DNA from: Helicoverpa zea | Lineage: Eukaryota > Arthropoda > Insecta > Lepidoptera > Noctuidae | Direction of reading: 5' to 3' | Length of the DNA stretch: 64,000 bases | Assembly: GCF_022581195.2 (NCBI RefSeq) | Contig: NC_061475.1 | Coordinates: forward strand, 7,812,001-7,876,000 | Shown here: in pieces, positions 50,501-57,606 of the stretch | Position numbering within the stretch: the stretch's first letter is position 1 | How the letters are laid out: each line of letters starts with the position of its first letter | The notes under the pieces: generated by a model | The model's database searches: none | The model's input: the letters and a program-made list of their open reading frames with translations, nothing else | Told to the model about the DNA's origin: nothing | Position numbers and translations under genes: made by a program

Positions 50501-53500
50501 TTGCTAAGATTATTAAGCACAGATTGGTATTGAAGTTTTAACTTACGCAGTTTGTTACCTTAAGATACTAATATAAGCTTTTAATAATTAGCTGAAATTA
50601 GCTGTATTAAATTCATAAAAGTTATCTTATAGTCCATTATTTTCAAATTTTAAAAAAGAAAAACAAATCTTTTATTTTATAATATAAGTATAACTGTAAA
50701 AGAACTGATTACGATACTTGCCTGTTATTTTTAGCACAGCACTACAAATATAAAGCGCTGACATAACCTTGTAATTGCGCAGTATAGATTTAGAAAAATA
50801 TTGTTTACCAAGTTATTTGACACTCAGTTTGGACCAAAATTATAACATTCATTGATTATTGATATAATAATGTTGTTTTAAATTTATTTCATCAATTGTT
50901 AAAACGGTAAACAATCAGCAAAAAATTTTTATCGTAACTGCAACGCCATTACAAAGTTACGTCGTCAGTTCAATCGCGATGTGTCAGGAACGCATTCTCT
51001 GAACGGCCGAACTATAAAATACTTAAACACATTTTCAACGACATATTGCACACCGAGGAAATTCCTGCACAGTGGACTACATCAGCAATAATCCTACTCC
51101 ATAAAAAGGGGGACAAAGGAGAAATTAACAACTACAGACCAATAAGCCTAATGTCGAACATTACAAAATTTTTGCAAAAATTGTCCTAAGGCGAATAACC
51201 AAAACTCTTGATGAAAACCAGCCCAAGGAACAGGCTGGCTTCCGGTCAGGCTATTCAACATTGGACCATATACTAACGGTAAGACAACTTTTTGAAAAAG
51301 CCAAAGAGTTTAAAGTGCCCTTCTACTGTTGCTTCATCGATTTCAACAAGGCATTTGACTCAATAGAACACAACAGTATCTGGCAATGTCTGAAGAAACA
51401 AGGAGTCGACCAGAAATACATTAGGATTTTAAAAAAAGCATATACACTAACAGTACAGCAAGAATAAAACTAGAGAAACAAGGGAAACAAATAAACATAA
51501 ACAGAGGCGTACGCCAGGGAGATCCACTGTCACCTAAATTATTCACAGCTGTACTGGAAGATATCTTTCGGAGACTGGAATGGGACCACTACGGACTTAA
51601 CATAAATGGCGAAAATCTTACACACTTGAGGTTCGCTGATGACATAATAATACTGGCAAGGAGCAAAGACCAACTACAATACATGATCACTGATCTGGAT
51701 AGAGAAAGCCGCGAGGTAGGTCTGACGATGAACACTTCAAAAACCAAAGCTATGACAAACGCATTGGAAGACAATATTCTTTTAAACGGCGAACCAGTAG
51801 AGTTTGTAAAAGAATACACTTACTTGGGCCAACAAATCTCGGTCACTGATATAATGACAAAAGAAATCGACACAAGGATTGGAAATGCATGGAAACGCTA
51901 CTGGGGGTTTAAGGAAATAATGAAGAATACAGAAATCAAAACGTACGTGAAAACAAAACTGTATAACACTTGTATACTCCCAGTCTTAACATATGGCTGC
52001 GAGACATGGGCTCTCACCAAAGCGCAATATAAGAAACTTGAAACGTGTCAGACGGCAATGCAAAGAAGCATGCTAAATATAAGAAAATCTGATAGAATAA
52101 GAAACACCACTATCCGAAGGCGCATGAAAATTGAGAATGTCACAACTAGAATAAGGAAACTAAAGTGGAAATGGTCCGGCCACATAGTCAGAGGCAATGA
52201 CAAGTGGAACAAAAACATAATATCTTGGTACCCTAGGGACAAGAAAAGAAATCGAGGAAGACAGTACCGAAGATGGGATGACGAAATTAAAAGCATAGCA
52301 GGGAATATATGGACTAGAAGAGCCCAATACAGAGCAGAGTGGAAGGAAATGGAGGAGGCCTTTGCCAAAGTTGGGCAAACAGACCAGGTCGTTGGTGTCA
52401 TCAACTCGTCAGAGTTGTTAGATTAAGATTGTATACTGTAAACAAGGTCTGAATAAAGGCTATTTTTATTTTTATTTTATTTTTTATTTTATTTAATATA
52501 TGCTTAGGTTTATGTGATCATGAATTTTAAAATATTCCAATAGCGTTTCAATAAAAATAAATTGAAAAATCCGCTCGCTTCGCTCGCGGTTTCTTCATCT
52601 TTTCTGGTTTATTTTGCGCTCTTTGAGTCCAATCTAAAAAAAGTTAAAGCACCGAAGTAGCAAAAACAACTGACGCTCTACGCTGACGATTTCTAAGCTG
52701 TTCAGGAGGTGGAGGACTTTTGTGTCCCAAATAATTTCGCTTTTGTGTCCTCAAAACTCAAAAAATTTGGCGCTCGCTACGCTCGCGTCTTTTTCACTTT
52801 AGGCCGGTTTTATAAACTCGTTTTGGTACTTTACTGTTCTAAATCTTAAAAATTTTGCGCTCGCTGCGCTCGCGGCTTTTTTACTTGACACTGGTTTCTA
52901 TAAAACTAGTTAGCGCTTTATAACTTTGCAGTGGTATGACTCCGGTTTCCTTATGTTAAACCTAGCAAAAAGCACCATGAATGATTTCTACACAATGTTT
53001 AAGTACTTCAATTACAATTTTAGTCCGTGATTATATTGTGTCGTTTTTTTGGGGGGGTGCCACCCGATGGGTGCGCCTCTGATATAGTACCTACCCGAAC
53101 GAATGAACCGATTTTAATTTAGTATTTTTTTTGTATTACAGGTGTTTTACGGGCGACTTTCATGAAAATCAATTGAGCCGTTTAAAAGTTACAGAGGTTT
53201 TACGCTTTAAAGTCGCTGTCAGATAAACTTGTTAGGTCAACATTAAACTCTTCGGTACATAGCGGGTTGCAAAAATAATCTAGTAACTGACAGAAATATC
53301 ATTAAGTTCACAATCATTAGGGGCGGCAAAAATTGAATGGCCTACTAGCGGCAAATTTGTAAATCCGCCACTGAATACAAACTAAAATAATCTAGAGGAA
53401 TAATTTTTTTATTTGGATGTACCCTAAAGGTTCCAAAACAACTGAATCAATCAGAAAAAATCTTTTACTGTTTGAAAGCTACATTTTGCCTGAGTAACAT

Positions 53501-55895
53501 AGGCTATATTTTATCCATATACGAGAAGAAGTTCCCCTAAGCATGGAGCAAAAACTTCAGGAAACAGCTAGTACAAAATATTTAGAGCAATTCTTACCTT
53601 CAACACATCCAATTCCTTTAAAACTTCATCAACATTATATTTCTTAGTGGCACAGAGATCCTTCAGTTTTGAAATAGTTTCCGACACCAAATGGTTGTCT
53701 CCCGATCCAAGTGCCAAGTCCTTTATTATATTTGATAGATCCACACCCTGGAAATAAAAGACAAATAAATTAATCTATACTTATATTATAAAGCTGAAAA
53801 GTTTACATGCTCGGCCCTGTTAGGACAAAACGCTGTAATCTGTAAAAGGTCAATTTGAGAAAAATGAGTTTAAAAGTTTACATCTTTACCTCGTTACCAA
53901 ATTTTATCCGGTATAGATAATAGTATAATTCTTTTTAGAACTGATTTGTCATAATATTTACTCAATTTCAATAAAACATTTTATTATCGTATCTAATCAA
54001 GAAACCTATCAAAAATAAAAAAATTGTTTTGTTACAACAGCATGTACCTAGCCAATATTCGCCTCTGTTGTGACATAACAATGTAAGCGTTAATTACTGC
54101 GTTTTGAAGAGATATACTTGTGTACTGTTTTATTGTTATCTGCATTAACTCATACCAAAACTAAAATTAAATGTATTTAAGATATTGTACAGATTAACAA
54201 AATGTACTCTTTCTAGCTTTTATTCATTTATGTAAGGTAAATTACCTATTTTTTTATGAACAGCGTAGGTTAACCTCTTCGGAACTCTACAATTTTAAAG
54301 CTAGTGTAATTCCAAGGGAAAACATTTTTTAGTTCGCTTTTAAACAGCACAACTTCATTGTGGTCATGTACATGGGCTGTCGAGTTCTTTCGAGACCTTT
54401 TAAACGTCTCAACGTAATCATCTAAATCGTACAAGTTACCTGACTTGTTCATTTTGTTAGTTATGGCACCATGATCACTGTCATCAGACATGTAAGTATG
54501 GCCAGGCTTGAGCCTTGTGCTGGCGCCGCTGTTTATTATTATTTTAACAAAACGCAACAAACAAAGCTTGCAATGTTTTACCAAAATTCAAGATCGGGGG
54601 AGGCCTCACCCGCGCGAGCCGCGCGGCCGCTCTCCTATCTCGGTAAAACGCTGCAATCTTGAGTACAGTGTTTAGTAAAAACATTTCCTGCGAATATTAG
54701 GTTACCGTGAAGTGAAACATTGAGTTATTTTGGCAATGGGTACTGTTATTCAACAGTAGATTGAACCTGTATCAAGCTTAAATCATTTAGATTATGTTAC
54801 GTTGTATTCCCATAAAACAATGTAACCCGGGTTGCAGCGTTTTGTCGTCACAGGGTCGTGCTAAGATAACCCCTTGACCCATGTTTGAATCTCAGCAACT
54901 GAACTAGACTGATTCGAAAAAAATCTTTCAGTGTTAAGGGCTTTTTCAAGTGTAATACACTTGAAAAAAAGTCGTGGTGGCCTAGTGGGCAAAGAACCGA
55001 CCTCTCGAGTAGGAGGGCGCGGGTTCGAGTCCAGGTCAGGCAAGTACCAATGCAACTTTTCTAAGTTTGTATGTACTTTCTAAGTATATCTTAGACACCA
55101 ATGACTGTGTTTCGGATGGCACGTTAAACTGTAGGTCCCGGCTGGCATTGAACATCCTTGGCAGTCGTTACGGGTAGTCAGAAGCCAGTAAGTCTGACAC
55201 CAGTCTAACAAAGGGGTATCGGGTTGCCCGGGTAACTGGGTTGAGGAGGTCAGATAGGCAGTCGCTTCTTGTAAAGCACTGGTATTCAGCTGAATCCGGC
55301 TAGACTGGAAGCCGACCCCAACATAGTTTGGGAAAAGGCTCGGAGGATGATGATGACACTTGAACTAAATTCAGTTGTCTAATTAGGTTTCTAAATGATT
55401 TAATGAAACCTACCTTCCTAAATGCGATTACATTGTCTGAATTTAGTGACTGAATCATTTAGATGACTGAATTTAGTCAAGTGTAATAAGGCCTTTAGCT
55501 GGATATTTTATCAGGGTGCATTTTATCAAGCACTTCTCATGGGACGCAGGTGAAACCGCTTTAAGAAGATAGTAAATATATGTAGGTATCATACGAAAAG
55601 CTATATACAGGACATCGTGATTTATAATTCCATGATTAGATCACCTCAGTCTGAATTAATTAAGGACATGACTAACTCGATTTTAATGGCGATGATCAAA
55701 GACTTACAAATAAAACAACGTTCTAAATATAAATTTACATGAACAAAGAAATCAAAAAAAGGCTTTAAGGAAACTTACCTGTGCTTCAAATTGGGCAATA
55801 GCCTCTTTTATTGCTTCGTCCGGAGCCATATCAAATTCGTCAATGTTTTCTTTCACCACCTCGTCGTAAGTTTCTTGAGTTATTACACGAACCAT
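38512..55895 (-). CDS. ARMC6: ARMC6, armadillo repeat-containing protein 6
   Basis: ARM-repeat scaffold protein, conserved in animals; its biochemical role is poorly defined. Nine exons join in frame to 467 residues, the expected size: 55779-55895, 53598-53747, 45735-45952, 45042-45198, 44403-44538, 42829-42994, 39986-40079, 39468-39617, 38512-38727. All are GT-AG. The N-terminus MVRVITQETYDEVVKENIDE, then GVDLSNIIKDL, is diagnostic. The middle contains RVEFGKAHDHAKELG. The C-terminus has KNACWAIRNMVARCKEHNAK and ends with FDIKSALRDLECDVKLDEQW, all as in ARMC6. Repeated ARM helices start from about residue 90. No signal peptide or membrane segment. Intron 6 holds a tektin gene on the other strand. 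Intron 2 (7.6 kb) holds nested transposons. Intron 5 holds a piggyBac-like element and intron 8 a Harbinger-like MITE. The ARMC6 start is 1.7 kb from the divergent CHMP4 start. No disabling change seen. Confidence 0.95.
39087..39377. mobile_element. PIF/Harbinger-type MITE
   Basis: A 291-bp element with imperfect inverted ends GGGTTCGTTCAGACAGACC and GGGTCCGTTCAAATAGACC, flanked by TTA on both sides (39084-39086 and 39378-39380). It is in ARMC6 intron 8, 90 bp below exon 8 (39468-39617). Confidence 0.8.
39660..39810 (+). repeat. LINE RT tail, 3' end
   Basis: The plus strand encodes RSVGRPPTRWTDDL before frameshifting, followed by GCAGGTCGCCTCCAACAGGT. Same family as the reverse copy at 22645-22812. 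In ARMC6 intron 7, 42 bp above exon 8. Confidence 0.6.
40749..42416 (+). CDS. Tektin, nested in ARMC6 intron 6
   Basis: Coiled-coil filament protein of ciliary and flagellar doublet microtubules; in insects expected chiefly in sperm tails and ciliated sensory neurons. Two exons, 40749-41397 and 41824-42416, join in frame (GT-AG intron, 426 bp) to 413 residues, the usual tektin size. The signature nonapeptide appears as RPNVENCRE (family consensus RPNVELCRD). Other tektin traits are an N-terminal WHEHN segment, HINYWKAELERAIRDMDAEI, and PEYITEECLDLRRNR. A long helical region leads to a short tail ending SAEKMCGF. The ATG is the first after an in-frame TGA at 40725. The subtype (tektin-1-like is my best guess) is not certain. 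The gene lies on the opposite strand inside ARMC6 intron 6. The compact structure suggests separate, probably testis-biased, expression; that is inference. Confidence 0.92.
43062..44040. mobile_element. piggyBac-like non-autonomous element
   Basis: TTAA at 43058-43061 and 44041-44044 flank inverted ends CACTTTCG(C/A)TGCCCAGC. Subterminal inverted words around CGGTATTCGAGTC and GACTCGGTATTCGGGTT occur inside. 979 bp with no transposase. Target TTAA is the piggyBac hallmark. In ARMC6 intron 5. Confidence 0.82.
44627..44830 (+). repeat. Interspersed repeat (9285-9545 family)
   Basis: ATCAGCCAGCTGCGCAGTAC through TTATAGTGCACAAGCATTTG and CAATGGGACGGCAATCAGAC; truncated 5'. In ARMC6 intron 4. Confidence 0.55.
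46458..46831 (+). mobile_element. Helitron-like repeat with CGT microsatellite
   Basis: Runs from CATCTATACATATAATAAAA through TGTCTGTATGTCTGTTTGTC, a (CGT)7-8 run near 46608 and GGCTATATATTATCACGC, to GAAGTCGCGGGCAACAGCTAG. The hAT element begins 13 bp later. Confidence 0.6.
46999..47273. repeat. Left copy of ~274-bp direct repeat flanking the RTE
   Basis: Begins TAATATATGCTTAGGTTTAT and ends near CCTCAAAACTCAACAAATT. It matches 52494-52767 with only about three differences by eye. It is hAT-derived sequence duplicated when the RTE inserted. Confidence 0.85.
48734..50071 (-). CDS. DD82E transposase, intact frame
   Basis: Cut-and-paste transposase of the IS630-Tc1-mariner superfamily. 445 residues from MPKRGQTLKS, chosen because MPKRG is a usual start; an in-frame ATG 14 codons earlier is less likely. 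A helix-turn-helix DNA-binding region (VQERVSQALGVSKRTITNIN) covers about residues 38-58, followed by a basic stretch KKKRR. Catalytic residues: D181 (VVFIDETWL), D272 (VIFMDNASYH) and E355 (YNAIELIWAQIKGYA). The 82-residue gap between the second Asp and Glu fits the DD82E/Sailor group, not the DD34E/D of classic Tc1 or mariner. The acidic tail DDDEDTTSSSESESD is terminal. No stops or frameshifts, so it may be active or was until recently. Assignment to Sailor is from the spacing, recalled from the literature. Confidence 0.9.
   Translation of the reverse strand: MPKRGQTLKSGARELIIKLQDYFERERQNCGPLIPVEQVQERVSQALGVSKRTITNINKEKFGSTGMEDNILRTPKKKRRTKPVTDIDTFDADAIRNHIYGYYSRNEYLNRKKLLASLREAGLFRGGKTALTKILKDIGFSYKKTDKRKILLERYDVILKRISFLREAKKIDNWDNVVFIDETWLNANHTVSRSWTDDTQASTSKVPMGKGARLIICHAGSAKYGFVENALLAFQSKTTNDYHEEINATTFKEWFQNVLLPSLAEPSVIFMDNASYHSVQIQKPPTQANKKEEMVAWLQAKGIDANMQMLKAELIKLVKENKAANVRYEIDELALEYGHRVLRIPPYHCQYNAIELIWAQIKGYAARHNTSPPFSTKKMMTLLKEACGEVTRDDWARVVEKTKNLILEHFDRDIRIDSVIDNNIIIHVGEDDDEDTTSSSESESD
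50408..50625 (-). repeat. P-element-like terminal fragment inside the DD82E element
   Basis: Starts CATAGACATAATATAGTAAA followed by CAGGACTGCGCA. It continues with ATGAGATTAAGCTATGTGAG and GGTATTGAAGTTTTAACTTA, all matching the right end of the P-like element at 56221-57197 in reverse. The opposite end was not found. Confidence 0.7.
52494..52767. repeat. Right copy of ~274-bp direct repeat flanking the RTE
   Basis: Directly follows the RTE's T-rich tail and matches 46999-47273. Confidence 0.85.
53382..53574 (+). repeat. Helitron-like repeat remainder
   Basis: Contains AACATAGGCTATATTTTATC and ends CAGGAAACAGCTAG. Ends 24 bp before ARMC6 exon 2. Confidence 0.45.
54938..55497. mobile_element. 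Foldback MITE with ACACTTGA..CTAAATTCAG ends, split by a SINE
   Basis: The left end (AAGGGCTTTTTCAAGTGTAA, then ACACTTGAA) and the right end (CTGAATTTAGTCAAGTGTAA, then TAAGGCC) are inverted. The SINE at 54966-55355 inserted at ACACTTGAA. In ARMC6 intron 1. Confidence 0.65.
54966..55355 (+). repeat. Complete tRNA-derived SINE with target duplication
   Basis: The 5' head has Pol III box A-like GTGGCCTAGTGGGC and box B-like GGTTCGAGTCC. The body contains ACTGTGTTTCGGATGGCACG and TAAACTGTAGGTCCCGGCTG. The tail is GGAAGCCGACCCCAACATAG and GATGATGATG. A 9-bp duplication ACACTTGAA flanks it (54957-54965 and 55356-55364). Parent of the fragments at 1539, 8360, 15615, 24605 and 62121. Confidence 0.88.
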
Positions 55896-56220
55896 TTTTG
55901 AAGATAACTTTAGGTTTTTAATTCAGGTTTAGAGCAAATTATGTAGTACTTTCAAAGGAATTTATCGTTTTATTCACATGAGGTGGACTGCCGAACGAAT
56001 AATGACAACTTTTCGTAATCTGTCAAAGTCAATCTCAAAAATTCAAAACAATTTGATGTCAAAGTGGCTTCGTTCCGAAACCGAAACCGTTTGCTTAAAG
56101 CGAAAGAAACTTCCAATTATGTAATTTACTAGAAAAAACTATGATTTGTTGAACATAATGTAACTTAAACTGAAATTATTTACACATACAACAATTTATA
56201 AAGTAATTGCATCATGAAGT

Positions 56221-57197
56221 CATAGATATAATATTACTAAACAAGATTGCGCACGCTCAAAATATATATTTACGAAAATGAACTCTATTCTAACGCAATA
56301 AGGTACTAAATTGGTTGCATAATACACAGAGGCAAATCCGAGCCGAGAGGGATAGTTCGAACGGAGGCTGTTTGTCTCTTTCTAACACCTTGCCAGCATA
56401 AAAAAATGTTGTGATCAAAAGTTTTGTCTTCCCAAAAAACAATTGAATCACTTATATTTTTATCTTATTTTAACAATTGTAAGTCAACAAATTAATAACA
56501 ATCGCATTAATTTATTCGTATTTATTATTAAAACATAAACAACATAAATTTTTATTTTGCTTTTTTTTATTTTCTAGCGGTAACCCTGAACATTCTTGGC
56601 GCGTAATCAGCATTTAAAATGTTGTTTATATTTTTTTGTATTAAATTAATTTAAACTATTAAAATGGTGAAAAAGTGTTGCGTTTCTACTTGCAAAAGTG
56701 AATCATAAGGTGGTTGCAATATATCGTTCCACAGGTTAGCTATTATAATAATAACATTTTCGTAAATCAAACAACTAGGGTGCCCATGAATTCTTGTTAT
56801 GAGTCAAAATATGGGTGATGGATTTTAAAACTGTTGTACTATTGTTATAGTTTCCCAAAAAAATGTAGAAAGGCGATATAAATGGCTCAGCAGTCTATAT
56901 GTGAAGCAAAAATACAAAAAAATCAGTCTGCACTTCGAATCTTCCCGTTTTTATTACTGCTAATTCCCGCTAATTATTAAAAGCCTATATTAGTAGTTTA
57001 AGGTCACAAACTGCGTAAGTTAAAACTTCAATACCAATCTGTGTTTAATAATCTTAGCAAACTCGGATTGGTCTCACATAGCTTAATCTCATAGTCACCC
57101 TATTAGAAAGGGACAGACGGCCTCCGTACTAACTGTTTCACTCGGCTCGTTTTTTGGTTAAAAATGCGCAGTCCTGTTTACTAATATTATGTCTATG
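56221..57197 (+). mobile_element. P-element-like insertion with THAP-domain start
   Basis: Inverted ends CATAGATATAATATTACTAA and CATAGACATAATATTAGTAA, each running on to a GCGCA motif, are flanked by a perfect 8-bp duplication CATGAAGT (56213-56220 and 57198-57205). Inside, an ATG at 56664 reads MVKKCCVSTCKSES before a stop. This has the C-x4-C spacing of THAP domains, the DNA-binding domain of P transposases. 977 bp, so most of the transposase is gone. It sits in the ARMC6/CHMP4 spacer, 326 bp from the ARMC6 ATG and 409 bp from the CHMP4 ATG. Confidence 0.75.
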
Positions 57198-57205
57198 CAT
57201 GAAGT

Positions 57206-57606
57206 TCAATCATGTGTTAAAAACAGAATTTGACATTAAACAGCTTGTGTCATGGTGCGTTTTGAAACTTAATCGGAAAAGATATATTTTTAGCCCAAAC
57301 ACGATAACTTTATTTTGTGATACAAGATCTGCAAATAGCGGGGTCATCGAAATATCATTTAATTATGAAAAAACCTTAGGAAATTCTTTATACTCTCTCT
57401 TAATTCTGATATCGATCGATGTCTCAGGAAAACTAGAAAAGATAACTTCGGGCAAGTGTTATGCTTTGATTGTCACCTGGGTGACGCATACTCCCGTAAA
57501 AGAATCGGAATCGAAATATTAATTTCATCTTTTTACGCGTAATAAGTGAATAATCTTTTCATCGTGTTGTTTATTTAGCATTTATTAGGGTAATAGGACA
57601 ATCAAA
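57206..57606. other. CHMP4 upstream region
   Basis: AT-rich sequence between the P-like element and the CHMP4 ATG; the promoter and 5' UTR should be here. A 122-codon open frame crosses it but has no recognisable similarity and starts inside the P-like element end. Confidence 0.35.

Larger units (their letters stand above)
48438..51014 (-). mobile_element. DD82E (Sailor-type) IS630-Tc1-mariner transposon
   Basis: A 2577-bp element flanked by TA (48436-48437 and 51015-51016). Inverted ends share AGTTCGGCCGTTCAGAGAAT and continue with GCGTTCCTGACAC. It carries one uninterrupted transposase gene on the minus strand. The right end matches the MITE at 3058-3284. The left subterminal part has diverged. 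About 220 bp of a P-like element end (50408-50625) lies upstream of the transposase. Confidence 0.92.
47274..52426 (+). pseudogene. RTE endonuclease/reverse transcriptase, broken
   Basis: The endonuclease part contains VVQAYSPTEQSS, CIVMGDFNAQIGS, NEIDYILTNR and FNSDHRVLRA, the catalytic motifs of APE-type nucleases. After a frameshift, KKDKAPGPDNISNELL leads into the RT and is cut by the DD82E transposon. Beyond it (51017 on) come HTEEIPAQWTTSAIILLHKK, GYSTLDHILTVRQLFEKAKE, CCFIDFNKAFDSIEH, VRQGDPLSPKLFTAVLEDIF and the catalytic FADDIIILARS. The C-terminal region ends INSSELLD. A long frame from 47215 starts in duplicated target DNA, so its first ~20 residues are not LINE protein. Confidence 0.87.
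47274..52493 (+). mobile_element. RTE-clade LINE, 5'-truncated and interrupted
   Basis: Non-LTR retrotransposon with apurinic-type endonuclease (47274-48147) and reverse transcriptase (to 52426), ending in a T/A-rich (TTTTATT)n tail. It is missing the first part of the endonuclease. The direct repeats on both sides act as a target duplication of unusual length. A DD82E transposon at 48438-51014 splits it. Frameshifts near 48140, 51180 and 51470 show it is dead. Confidence 0.88.
46845..53373. mobile_element. hAT-type element hosting an RTE and a DD82E transposon
   Basis: Inverted ends CAGTGGCGGATTTAC, with an AGGGGCGGCAAA subterminal motif on both sides, are flanked by a perfect 8-bp duplication AATACAAA (46837-46844 and 53374-53381). 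Without the inserts, the element itself is about 1.0 kb. It shares a block with the hAT at 10631-12008. Repeated CTCGCT.CGCTCGCG palindromes occur inside. In ARMC6 intron 2. Confidence 0.88.

Noticed and set aside
54970..55035. Possible tRNA gene (box A and box B present)
   Set aside because: It is the tRNA-like head of a SINE with body, GATGAT tail and target duplication; no intact cloverleaf.
57154..57522. 122-codon open frame upstream of CHMP4
   Set aside because: Starts within the P-like element end, crosses its border, has no recognisable domain, and sits in the expected promoter region.
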